This document shows positions 1 to 7,506 of a stretch of 64,000 nt of DNA, piece by piece. Below the pieces are notes generated by a model. That model did no database searches. It saw only the letters and a program-made list of their open reading frames with translations, and was not told the DNA's origin. The stretch's first letter is position 1. Each line of letters opens with the position of its first letter. Origin of the DNA: JBJXHN01 sp046233135 (GTDB taxonomy: Bacteria > Pseudomonadota > Alphaproteobacteria > Rhodospirillales > Rhodospirillaceae); assembly GCA_046233135.1 (NCBI GenBank), contig JBJXHN010000003.1, positions 62,001 to 126,000 on the forward strand. Reading direction: 5' to 3'. The translations under genes were made by a program, and so were the position numbers.

Positions 1-54
1 ATCCATCGGGATTCGGAAACAATTCAGAAAAGTATAAATCTCCAGGAGACTGAC

Positions 55-432
55 ATGCGCCTGTTGCCAGCCATTGCCGCAGTACTCTTCACTGCAACCA
101 CCGCCTTTTCGGCCGATGTCCCTGCCGAAGTGCAAGCAAATCTGCAAAGCACCATGCAGTCTTATGTCGATAGTGTCAGCACGGATGGGGGTTATACCTA
201 TCTGGACAATGAATCGGCCAGCACGCGGACCTTGTATCCGGCCAACACCCACCCGATGATCATTCCCTACCAGGATGGATATTTCCTCTGCTCGGACATG
301 GTGGATGACCAGGGCGTCAGCCATCCGGCCGATTTCCTGGTGCGCAAGATCGGCGATGAGTACAAAGTGGTGCAAATGCTGGTCGGGCAGCGCCCCCTGG
401 TCGAAGCCGCCATGAAGAAAGCGGCGCAATAG
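55..432 (+). CDS. Small secreted hypothetical protein
   Basis: The protein is 125 residues with a clean Sec signal peptide: a short basic start (MRLLP), a hydrophobic core and a likely cleavage after AFSA near residue 20. The mature part of about 105 residues has no motif I can name; the C-terminal half (DFLVRKIGDEYKVVQML) could be part of a small periplasmic ligand-binding or Cache-like fold, but that is a guess. A good ribosome binding site (CAGGAGA) lies 7 bases before the ATG, and a TATAAA-like -10 element is at 33-38. It ends 38 bases before the SiaA-like phosphatase gene on the same strand, so it may be co-transcribed and supply a periplasmic input, which is inference only. Confidence 0.75.
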   Translation: MRLLPAIAAVLFTATTAFSADVPAEVQANLQSTMQSYVDSVSTDGGYTYLDNESASTRTLYPANTHPMIIPYQDGYFLCSDMVDDQGVSHPADFLVRKIGDEYKVVQMLVGQRPLVEAAMKKAAQ

Positions 433-470
433 GGATCTGCCCCTGAACAGGTGAAGGGGGGCGGTACGGA

Positions 471-2039
471 ATGGCGGGGACCGGGGGTTTGGTCGCCTTC
501 ATGCGCCGACGGATCTTTTTCAAGTTCCTCGGACTGACGGTGACATTCGGCTTGGTACTCAGTGCCGTGGTTCTTTTGATCACCTACCCTTACCGCTACC
601 GCACCCTGGTCAGCGAGGTCTCGGCCGTGATCGGCGTTGTCGCAACAAAGCTGGATCGTCCTTTGGCCGACCTGGTGGCGGATGGCCGGGCCGGAGAAGC
701 GAAGCGGCTGCTCGGGCTGTTCGGCGGCTTCACCTACACCGTCTGCGTGGACTACCACGTCACGGCGGACGGCCCGCCGGCGATCTTCTGGCCCATCCCC
801 TGCGAACGCATGATGAAGCCCGGCGAGACCCTGGTGCTGCCGTCCATGGCCGCACCAGGGGGCTATTTCTCCATCCGCCTCAGCACCGAGGACCTGCGGG
901 CGATCATGCTCGCGGATTTCGCCGTGCTGGGCCTGCTGTCCGTAGCGATCCTGCTGTCCATGCTGCTCGCGGTCGGGGTGGTTTTCTACATGGTCATCAA
1001 CCGGCCGCTCGGGCGGCTGGTGTCGGCCATGACCCGGTTCGAGCGGGAGAACACCCCGGAAAAGGTGGCCTGGCCCACCGCCGACGAAATGGGCCGGGTG
1101 GTCGCCCGCTACAACGCCATGCTCGACACCGAGGTTTCGCGCGTCGGCGAACTGGCGGACGCCTATGACATCATTTCCGGCAGCATCCGCTACGCCGCCA
1201 ATATCCAACAGGCGATCCTTCCGCCGCCTGCCGCGCTGGAGGTGGCCTTCGCCGACCATTTCATGCTGTGGGAGCCCCGCGACGTGGTCGGTGGCGACTT
1301 CTACTGGGTAGGCCCCTGGGGCAAGGGCACGCTGGCCCTGTTGGGCGATTGTACCGGCCATGGGGTGCCGGGCGCCTTCATGACCCTGATCACGGCCGGC
1401 GCCCTGGAACGGGCTCGGGCCATCGTGCCCGGCGGCGACCTGCCCGGCCTGATCCAGACTGTCCACCGGCTGGTTCAGGAAACCCTGGGGCAGCATCAGC
1501 CGGCCGGTGGCACCACCATCGGCATGGATGGCGACCATGACGGGGATCCGGCGGCCGACCGGATGTCGGGCAGTGACGACGGACTGGAGCTGGGCGCCTG
1601 CTACCTGCCGCCCGACGGCGGGGCCATGTGGTTCGCCGGTGCCCGCTTCTCGCTGTTCATGGAACACCACGGCGACGTGGTGGAGATCAAGGGCTCCAAG
1701 AGCGGCCTGGGCTATCGGGGCATTCCGCCCCACCAGACCTATCCGGCCGAGCGGCTGGTGCTGGAGCCGGGCCAGCGGTTCTACATGACCACCGACGGAC
1801 TGGTGGACCAGATCGGCGGCCCTCGCCGCAAGATGTTCGGCAAGAAGCGGTTCAAGACCTTTCTGCGCGAGACGGCCGGCCAGCCCATGGCCGCACAGAA
1901 ACCCGCCCTGCTGGACGCCCTGGTCCGCTACCAGGGCACGGAGGCACGGCGGGACGATGTCGCGGTTCTGGGTTTCCGTTGTCCCCCGCCCGATGCGCAC
2001 CGGTCCGGCCCTTCCCATTCGGGAGACCAATCCCCATGA
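471..2039 (+). CDS. siaA: Membrane SpoIIE/PP2C-type phosphatase, SiaA-like
   Basis: This 522-residue inner-membrane protein has a transmembrane helix at about residues 17-39, a periplasmic segment to about 145, a second helix at 147-175, a HAMP-like linker to about 228, and a SpoIIE-type PP2C serine/threonine phosphatase domain from about 262 to 510. Metal-ligand motifs are visible: GGDFYW (D276), LLGDCTGHG (D293), TTDGLVDQ and RRDDVAVLGF. SiaA of Pseudomonas aeruginosa has this architecture and dephosphorylates SiaC. Downstream genes encode SiaB- and SiaC-family proteins, so the same role is likely. An insertion rich in Asp/Gly around residue 355-370 looks variable. The stop codon overlaps a possible ATG of the cyclase gene (ATGA at 2036-2039). 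The start has an AAGGGGGG ribosome binding site; a second possible start is the ATG at 501. Confidence 0.85.
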   Translation: MAGTGGLVAFMRRRIFFKFLGLTVTFGLVLSAVVLLITYPYRYRTLVSEVSAVIGVVATKLDRPLADLVADGRAGEAKRLLGLFGGFTYTVCVDYHVTADGPPAIFWPIPCERMMKPGETLVLPSMAAPGGYFSIRLSTEDLRAIMLADFAVLGLLSVAILLSMLLAVGVVFYMVINRPLGRLVSAMTRFERENTPEKVAWPTADEMGRVVARYNAMLDTEVSRVGELADAYDIISGSIRYAANIQQAILPPPAALEVAFADHFMLWEPRDVVGGDFYWVGPWGKGTLALLGDCTGHGVPGAFMTLITAGALERARAIVPGGDLPGLIQTVHRLVQETLGQHQPAGGTTIGMDGDHDGDPAADRMSGSDDGLELGACYLPPDGGAMWFAGARFSLFMEHHGDVVEIKGSKSGLGYRGIPPHQTYPAERLVLEPGQRFYMTTDGLVDQIGGPRRKMFGKKRFKTFLRETAGQPMAAQKPALLDALVRYQGTEARRDDVAVLGFRCPPPDAHRSGPSHSGDQSP

Positions 2040-2176
2040 GAACAGAGACACAGCCGACGCAAGCCGCGACGACACCCGCACAGGGACGGGTCCCTCCCCG
2101 GCGCCAGAGCCGCCGGGAGGAGCACCTCCACCATGAGGCGCCGCCAGCGCGGAACCGTCATGAGAAGGCGCATGCG

Positions 2177-3223
2177 ATGTCCTCCGATCCGACCGGGTTC
2201 AAGATCTTCAGTCCGGAAGAGACAATCATCGACGAGGCCACCCGCCTTCTCGCCGACACCCCCGACGACGGACAGGTGGAGCGAGGAGCTTACGGCAAGC
2301 TGGCCAAAGCCTATGAGAAGCTGTTCCGCACCACCCGCAAGCTGATCCGCCTCGCCGACCGGAACGAGGAAGAACTGAACAAGCTTGCCCGCACCCTGAA
2401 CGACAAGAATGCGCGGCTGGAAGTGCTGTCCAGCCGGCTGTCCAAATACCTGTCGCCCCAGCTCTACCGCTCCATCTTCGAAGGCGAGCTGGATGGGGAA
2501 CTGGTGACCCAGCGCAAGCGGCTGACGGTGTTTTTCAGCGACATCAAGGACTTCACCCAGATCTCGGAATACCTGCAGCCCGAAGACCTGACATGGCTGT
2601 TGAACGACTATTTCACCGAGATGGCGGCGATTGCCCAGGATTATGGGGCGACCATCGACAAGTTTGTCGGCGACGCCATGCTGATCTTTTTCGGCGACAC
2701 CGACAGCAAAGGCGTGGAAGAGGACGCCAAAGCCTGCGTGCGCATGGCCATCGCCATGCAGCGCCGCATGCACGACCTGCGGACGCGCTGGCGAGCCAAG
2801 GGTTTCGCAGAACCCTTCCGCATGCGCATCGGCATCAACAGCGGCTATTGCAATGTCGGCAACTTCGGCAGCAAGGACCGGCTGGACTACACCATTATCG
2901 GTTCGGAAGTGAATCTGGCCTCGCGGCTGGAGAACGCCGCCGATCCCGGGGGCATTCTGATGTCCTATGAAACCTACGCCCTGGTCCGCGACATCGTCGC
3001 GGCCGAGGCGCGCGATCCCATCCGGGTGAAGGGCATCCGTCAGGAAGTGGTCCCCTATGCCGTGCTGAACGTGATGGGGGACGACTGTCCGGACAGCCGC
3101 ATTTTCCGCCATGAAAACCCCGGCCTGTCCATGCGGATGGACCTGACCCGGCTGAGCGAACCGGATCGGGACGTTGCCCGCCAGGTGCTGCTGGAAGCGC
3201 TGGGCAGGCTGGACAACGAGTGA
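2177..3223 (+). CDS. Class III nucleotidyl (probably adenylyl) cyclase
   Basis: A soluble 348-residue protein: an alpha-helical, probably coiled-coil region (about 40-95) leads into a class III cyclase catalytic domain (about 113-300). Counted from this start, the two metal-binding aspartates are D122 (FFSDIKDF) and D166 (FVGDAML). The purine-selecting pair is K162 and D237 (LDYT), the combination typical of adenylyl cyclases, since guanylyl cyclases usually carry Glu/Cys. The transition-state residues N246 and R250 (VNLASR) are present, so it should be active. I chose the ATG at 2177 because GAGAAGG lies 8 bases upstream and the homologous helical region begins soon after; an in-frame ATG at 2036 overlapping the phosphatase stop would add 47 low-complexity residues. 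It occupies the operon position where other Sia systems have a diguanylate cyclase. Confidence 0.88.
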   Translation: MSSDPTGFKIFSPEETIIDEATRLLADTPDDGQVERGAYGKLAKAYEKLFRTTRKLIRLADRNEEELNKLARTLNDKNARLEVLSSRLSKYLSPQLYRSIFEGELDGELVTQRKRLTVFFSDIKDFTQISEYLQPEDLTWLLNDYFTEMAAIAQDYGATIDKFVGDAMLIFFGDTDSKGVEEDAKACVRMAIAMQRRMHDLRTRWRAKGFAEPFRMRIGINSGYCNVGNFGSKDRLDYTIIGSEVNLASRLENAADPGGILMSYETYALVRDIVAAEARDPIRVKGIRQEVVPYAVLNVMGDDCPDSRIFRHENPGLSMRMDLTRLSEPDRDVARQVLLEALGRLDNE

Positions 3224-3237
3224 AGGGAGAAATCCGC

Positions 3238-3795
3238 ATGCTCGCCGAGGATATGTACGGCCTGCGCCGCACCCTGGAAGCCAATGATGTCATCTTCTGC
3301 TACAGCGGCCTGATCACCGAAGAGGTGCTCAGCGGCATCGGCGTTGGGCTGAAGCGCAAGCTGGAGAAGGAAGACGCCAACAAAAAAACGGCGCGTGCTC
3401 TGTTCTCCATCTTCGTGGAACAGGTGCAGAACGTCATCCGCTATTCGGCAGAGCGGGACGAAGGCGTTCCCGACCCGCGCGCCGACATGGGATACGGGGT
3501 GCTGGCCGTGGGCAATTCCAAGGGCCGGTACTTCGTGTCCTGCGCCAATCTGGTGCACCGCCACGATGTGGAGCGCCTGAACGGCTGGCTGACCGAAATC
3601 ACCCGCATGAGCCGCGACGAGATCAAACATGCCTACAAGAACAAGCTGAAGGCCGAGGAATGCGACAGCACCAAGGGGGCCGGTGTCGGCTTCCTGGACA
3701 TCGCCTGGCGCGCCTCCAAGGGGTTCGACTTCGGCTTCCTGGATATCGACCGGCATCCGGATTCCGCCTATTTCTGCCTTAAAGCCTACGTGTGA
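3238..3795 (+). CDS. siaB: SiaB-family protein kinase (GHKL/HATPase-like)
   Basis: The 185-residue soluble protein matches the SiaB kinase family. An N-box-like helix is visible at about 58-70 (FVEQVQNVIRYS, E61 and N65) and a glycine-rich ATP lid at about 143-153 (DSTKGAGVGFLD). In P. aeruginosa SiaB phosphorylates SiaC and opposes the phosphatase SiaA. The next gene encodes the SiaC homologue and overlaps or abuts this one, supporting a kinase-substrate pair. The start was set at the ATG at 3238 because AAGGGAGA (3223-3230) is 7 bases away; an in-frame GTG at 3220 overlaps the cyclase stop and is the alternative. Family assignment is from recalled sequence character, not a search. Confidence 0.85.
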   Translation: MLAEDMYGLRRTLEANDVIFCYSGLITEEVLSGIGVGLKRKLEKEDANKKTARALFSIFVEQVQNVIRYSAERDEGVPDPRADMGYGVLAVGNSKGRYFVSCANLVHRHDVERLNGWLTEITRMSRDEIKHAYKNKLKAEECDSTKGAGVGFLDIAWRASKGFDFGFLDIDRHPDSAYFCLKAYV

Positions 3796-3806
3796 GGCCC
3801 TCTCTG

Positions 3807-4214
3807 ATGTCAGATCCGACCACCGAGCTTTCCGTTCTCTCGCTGCCCCCATCCGAACGCACCCCCGGCGTGGAATTCGACTTCGCCGCCAACCGCTTCC
3901 GGCTGACCGGTGAATCCTATCCCGAACACGTCTCGGAGTTCTTCGGCCCCCTGGTGCAGCAGCTGCACAGCCACCTGAAGGCTCTGGAGGGGGCCGAGGT
4001 TCTGTTCAGCTTCGAGCTGATCTACTTCAACTCCTCGTCGGCCAAGGTGATCATCGGCCTGCTGGAACTGCTGGACGACGTCGCTGCCGCGGGCAACAGC
4101 GTCACCGTCCAGTGGTGCTACGAGGAAGAAGACGAAGCCATGCAGGAAATGGGCGAGGAGTTCGGCGAAGATCTGGAGAACGCGGCTTTCGTGCTCAAGG
4201 AAATCACCAACTGA
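3807..4214 (+). CDS. siaC: SiaC-family regulatory phosphoprotein (DUF1987)
   Basis: A 135-residue protein with the SiaC/DUF1987 pattern: an N-terminal strand pair (VEFDFAANRFRLTGESYPE), a helix, and the central phospho-acceptor motif. P. aeruginosa SiaC is phosphorylated at Thr68 in a YLNTSS context; here the matching stretch is YFNSSSAK with Ser76 in that position, so the acceptor is conservatively Ser. The acidic C-terminus (EEEDEAMQEMGEEFGEDLE) is also typical. Unphosphorylated SiaC activates the diguanylate cyclase SiaD in Pseudomonas; here the only cyclase in the operon is class III, which is the obvious candidate partner. ATG 3807 was taken as start (GTGAGG 9 bases upstream); a GTG at 3792 overlapping the siaB stop by four bases would add five residues. 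Confidence 0.85.
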   Translation: MSDPTTELSVLSLPPSERTPGVEFDFAANRFRLTGESYPEHVSEFFGPLVQQLHSHLKALEGAEVLFSFELIYFNSSSAKVIIGLLELLDDVAAAGNSVTVQWCYEEEDEAMQEMGEEFGEDLENAAFVLKEITN

Positions 4215-4296
4215 CCCCCTGCCGAAGACGTCCGTTCTCCCACGCATCACCGCACCGATCAGCGCGTCAGCAAAAGACAGATCAAGCGACCCTCGC

Positions 4297-4845
4297 ATGA
4301 AACCGCAGCACGACCGGCATCTGAGTATCATACTGTTTTTATCGATCCTTCTTTTAATCACCGCGTTCTTTACCAACCAAGCCTTCTTCGACTGGGCTTT
4401 CACCCGCCATCAGAACACGGCGTCATGGGTTGCCCGGCCGATCCTGCTTTTCCCATTCTGCTATTGTGCCTGGCACCGGTCCCTGGCGGGCATCATGGCG
4501 TCGATCTTCGCCCTTCTGACGTCCATGTTCTGGTTCCCCGCCCCCGATACGCCCCGCGATGATGTCCTGCGTTTTCTGGCAATGGAACGGGACCTCCTTT
4601 CCCAGGGCTGGTCGGCGCAAAACATTGCCGGACTGATGGCCGTGCTCGCCTATGGCTGGGCACTCGCAGCGGCCTTCTGGAAGCGGTCGTGGATATGGGG
4701 GCTCGCCGTCGCCGCCGCAGGCGCCCTTGGGAAATCCCTGTGGAGCCTCCTGTTCAGCCCCGAAGCAGGACTGTCCGTCCTGCCATTCGCTCTTGGCGGA
4801 CTAACCGTCCTGGTGCTGGCGGTCTGCGTCTTTCGCCGTTTTTAG
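4297..4845 (+). CDS. Small hypothetical membrane protein
   Basis: The 182-residue protein is strongly hydrophobic, with about five predicted membrane helices (roughly residues 10-28, 45-63, 66-82, 108-125 and 130-180, the last stretch probably two helices). It ends in a basic RRF tail. I recognise no family. It follows siaC by 82 bases on the same strand with no obvious terminator in between, so it may be the last gene of the cyclase/Sia operon, perhaps a membrane partner. The start codon at 4297 has only a weak ribosome binding site. Immediately downstream comes the first operator of the GntR gene at 4848. Confidence 0.6.
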   Translation: MKPQHDRHLSIILFLSILLLITAFFTNQAFFDWAFTRHQNTASWVARPILLFPFCYCAWHRSLAGIMASIFALLTSMFWFPAPDTPRDDVLRFLAMERDLLSQGWSAQNIAGLMAVLAYGWALAAAFWKRSWIWGLAVAAAGALGKSLWSLLFSPEAGLSVLPFALGGLTVLVLAVCVFRRF

Positions 4846-4847
4846 AA

Positions 4848-4909
4848 TTCCGTATTCCGAAAATGGTTGACTGACCCCGTCGGATATCGTCAAATTTCGG
4901 AATTCCGAA
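4848..4909 (+). promoter_or_regulatory. GntR autoregulatory promoter with two matching operators
   Basis: A perfect 14-bp palindrome, TTCGGAATTCCGAA, lies at 4896-4909. A second copy matching at 12 of 14 positions (TTCCGTATTCCGAA) lies at 4848-4861, 48 bases upstream. Between them is a sigma70-like promoter: TTGACT (4867-4872), a 17-base spacer and TCAAAT (4890-4895). The arrangement is that of a repressor binding both sides of its own promoter. It would control the GntR gene and, by read-through, the dioxygenase operon. Seen directly: palindromes and spacing. Inferred: the binding protein. Confidence 0.6.
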
Positions 4910-4941
4910 TGCAGAGGACACCACAGGACGGGACCGCAGGC

Positions 4942-5640
4942 ATGGATCTGGTCGAACAATCCCCCATACTGCTCAATCAGGTGTACGACCGCCTGCGCCT
5001 GGCCATCGGCACCTGTGAACTGGAGCCGGGACAGCGCATCCGCCAGGCGGAACTGGCCGAACGGCTCGGGGTTTCGCGTCAGCCCGTCAGCCATGCCTTG
5101 CAACTGCTCAAACGCGATGGCCTGCTGGAGGACTCCGGCCGCAAGGGCCTTCAAGTGGTGCCCATCGACCCGGTGCAGGTTTGCGAGATCTATCAGGTTC
5201 GCGCCGCCCTGGACGCACTGGCCGCCCGCCTGGCGGCCCAGCGGGTGGCCGCCGGCATGGCCGATGCGGCCGATCTGGCAGCGTTGGACGACATCCTGTC
5301 CAAGGCGGCGCGGTTTACCGACGACACGCCGCTGAACGATCGCATCGCCGAGGATATCGCCTTTCACACCCGGGTGATCACCCTGTCGGGCAACCGGCAG
5401 ATCGCCGAGATCCTGGCGCCCAAATTCACCCATGTGATGCGTGCCATGCGGATGGTGCTCGACAACAGCCGCATCCGCACCTCGGCCTGGAAAGAGCACG
5501 CCACCATCGCCAGGGCCATCCTGAACGGAAACGCCGCCGAAGCGGCAACGGCCGCCCAGGCCCATGCCGTCGACGCCGGGCGGGAGATCGAGGCGCGCCT
5601 GGTATCCGGCGCCGTCCCGGCCCTCGCCAAGACTGCCTGA
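4942..5640 (+). CDS. GntR-family regulator, FCD (FadR) subfamily
   Basis: The protein has an N-terminal winged helix-turn-helix (about residues 12-75; ELAERLGVSRQPVSHALQLL is the recognition region) and an all-helical C-terminal FCD domain (about 85-220) that normally binds an organic acid or its CoA-derived signal. The FCD metal-site histidines are suggested by FHTRVITLSGN and by the EHATIARAI segment. I set the start at ATG 4942 because the upstream in-frame ATG at 4909 sits in the operator and almost at the predicted transcript start; this gives 232 residues. It precedes the dioxygenase gene by 55 bases on the same strand and very probably regulates that operon in response to a substrate or intermediate. 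Confidence 0.85.
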   Translation: MDLVEQSPILLNQVYDRLRLAIGTCELEPGQRIRQAELAERLGVSRQPVSHALQLLKRDGLLEDSGRKGLQVVPIDPVQVCEIYQVRAALDALAARLAAQRVAAGMADAADLAALDDILSKAARFTDDTPLNDRIAEDIAFHTRVITLSGNRQIAEILAPKFTHVMRAMRMVLDNSRIRTSAWKEHATIARAILNGNAAEAATAAQAHAVDAGREIEARLVSGAVPALAKTA

Positions 5641-5695
5641 CCCAAAGACATGAAAAACAACGAAGAACCAAAAATGGAACCGGGAGGACACACCC

Positions 5696-6496
5696 ATGCA
5701 GCTGAGCCAAGAGCAACTCGAATCCTTTGACCGGGAAGGCTATCTGTTCATTCCCGAAGCCTTCACGGCCGAAGAAGTCACCGCCCTGCGCGCCGCCTCC
5801 GACGAGGTGTTCCGCACCGAACGCGAAGAGATCTGGCGGGAATCGGACGGCACGCCGCGCATCGCCTTCGGCTGCCACACCTACAACAAGGCCTTCGAAA
5901 TCCTGTCCCGCCACCCACGCCTGGTGGAACCCGTTCAGCAGCTGTTCGGCGAAGACCTCTACATCCATCAGTTCAAGGTCAACGCCAAGGCCGCCTTCAC
6001 CGGCGATGTGTGGCAGTGGCACCAGGACTTCCCCAACTGGCACCTGCGCGACGGCATGCCCGAACCGCGGGCCATGAATATCTCGGTGTTCCTCGACGAT
6101 GTGCTGCCCATCAACGGTCCGCTGATGTTCATCGCCGGCACCCACAAGCAGGAGATGCTGGAATCCACCTTCGACGAGAAGACCACCAACTATCCCCTGT
6201 GGTCGCTGGACCGTGAAACGGTCACCCGTCTGGCCGCCGAGGGCGGCATCGTCGCTCCCACCGGGAAAGCCGGCGGCCTGCTGCTGCACCATGGCAACCT
6301 TGTGCACGGCTCGGCTGGCAACATGACCCCCTATCCGCGCAACATCGTCTACCTGACCCTTTCCGCCGTTTCCAACGCCATCACCAAGCCGACCCGGCCC
6401 GAATACATCGCCCACACGGACTTCACCCCCGTTCGCGCAACCGATGACGACGCGCTGACCACCTATGCCCGGTCCCTGAAGGACGCAGCCGAGTAA
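5696..6496 (+). CDS. Phytanoyl-CoA dioxygenase (PhyH/EctD-like) family protein
   Basis: A 266-residue non-haem Fe(II)/2-oxoglutarate-dependent oxygenase. The iron ligands are visible as H109 and D111 (WHQD) and a distal H204 (NLVHGS); R215 (PRN) is placed to bind 2-oxoglutarate. The stretch around 107-150 (DF..WH..DGMP..RA, then NGPLM.IAGTH) strongly resembles ectoine hydroxylase EctD and related amino-acid or betaine hydroxylases rather than animal phytanoyl-CoA hydroxylase. Its neighbours are a dehydrogenase, a thiolase and a CoA ligase and there are no ectoine synthesis genes nearby, so the substrate is probably a carboxylic acid or acyl-CoA being broken down; that is inference. A strong site GGGAGGAC precedes the ATG. 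Confidence 0.85.
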   Translation: MQLSQEQLESFDREGYLFIPEAFTAEEVTALRAASDEVFRTEREEIWRESDGTPRIAFGCHTYNKAFEILSRHPRLVEPVQQLFGEDLYIHQFKVNAKAAFTGDVWQWHQDFPNWHLRDGMPEPRAMNISVFLDDVLPINGPLMFIAGTHKQEMLESTFDEKTTNYPLWSLDRETVTRLAAEGGIVAPTGKAGGLLLHHGNLVHGSAGNMTPYPRNIVYLTLSAVSNAITKPTRPEYIAHTDFTPVRATDDDALTTYARSLKDAAE

Positions 6497-6596
6497 GCCC
6501 CCCCTTCAGGGACTTTGCCGGCCGCCGGCTTTCCCTCCGGCGGCCGGCCCCCTCTTCCGTCCGCCTCTCTTCCATTTGCGTGTGGACCAAGGCTTC

Positions 6597-7439
6597 ATGA
6601 CCCAATTCTCCACAACCGGCCAGCCGGCCGGATCCCCCTCCCCTGGCCGTCTGGCCGGAAAGATCGCGCTCGTGGTCGGTGCCGGCTCCTCCGGCGAAGG
6701 CTGGGGCAATGGCAAGGCGGCGGCCGTTCTGTTCGCCCGGGAAGGCGCCCATGTGTTCGCCGTGGACCGAGACCCCGCCGCGGCCGAAGAAACCCGGCGC
6801 CTGATCCTTGACGAAGGCGGCGTCTGCGAAACCGGCACCGCCGACGTCGCCGTCCCCGTTCAGGTGGCCGACATGGTCGCCGCCTGCCTGAACACCTTCG
6901 GCCGTATCGATATCCTGCACAACAACGTCGGCATCTCGGAAACCGGCGGCCCCGTCGATGCCTCCGAAGACAGCTGGAACCGGGTCATCGCCGTCAACCA
7001 GACCAGTGTCTTCCTGACCTGCAAGCATGTGCTGCCGGTGATGGAGGTTCAGGGGTCCGGAGCCATTGTCACTGTCGCGTCCATCGCCGCCCGGCGCTAC
7101 ATCGGCTTTCCCTATGCCGCCTATTCCGCCTCCAAGGCCGCCGTGGTGGCCCTGACCCGGAACATCGCCCTGGAATACGCCGCCCGGGGAATCCGTGCCA
7201 ACAGCGTCTCGCCGGGGTTCATGAACACGCCGATGATCCGCAAGCCCCTGGCCGGCACCTACGGCGGCGAGGACGAGATGATCCGCAAGCGCGACGCCGT
7301 CTGCCCCACCGGCCGCATGGGCACGGCCTGGGATACAGCCTATGCGGCCCTGTTCCTCGCCTCCGACGAAGCCCGCTACGTCACCGGGCACGACCTGGTG
7401 GTGGACGGCGGTCTGACAGCGGCCTGCGCTGTCGCCTGA
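6597..7439 (+). CDS. SDR-family oxidoreductase
   Basis: A classical-length short-chain dehydrogenase/reductase (280 residues). The N-terminal nucleotide-binding motif is an unusual expanded form, VGAGSSGEGWGNG, instead of TGxxxGIG; NNVG and the catalytic YSASK (Tyr-x-x-x-Lys, with Ser in VASIAA) are present, as is the C-terminal DGG motif (VVDGGL). It presumably oxidises a hydroxyl created by the upstream dioxygenase or a beta-hydroxyacyl-CoA. The ATG at 6597 is preceded by AAGG; an in-frame GTG at 6576 is an alternative. About 100 bases separate it from the dioxygenase gene and 67 from the thiolase gene. Confidence 0.85.
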   Translation: MTQFSTTGQPAGSPSPGRLAGKIALVVGAGSSGEGWGNGKAAAVLFAREGAHVFAVDRDPAAAEETRRLILDEGGVCETGTADVAVPVQVADMVAACLNTFGRIDILHNNVGISETGGPVDASEDSWNRVIAVNQTSVFLTCKHVLPVMEVQGSGAIVTVASIAARRYIGFPYAAYSASKAAVVALTRNIALEYAARGIRANSVSPGFMNTPMIRKPLAGTYGGEDEMIRKRDAVCPTGRMGTAWDTAYAALFLASDEARYVTGHDLVVDGGLTAACAVA

Positions 7440-7506
7440 CCCCCGTCCCGATCCGCGTTTCCCGTTATCCTCTCCCCCCGTTTTTCGCAGAAAGGCAGAC
7501 ACCGCC

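Noticed and set aside
267..2081. Long minus-strand open frame under the SiaA-like phosphatase
   Set aside because: Composition is that of an antisense shadow; the + strand has clear HAMP and PP2C motifs.
5696..6496. Calling the dioxygenase ectoine hydroxylase (ectD)
   Set aside because: Motifs are EctD-like, but no ectABC genes are near and the operon carries CoA-ester enzymes; the specific name is not supported.
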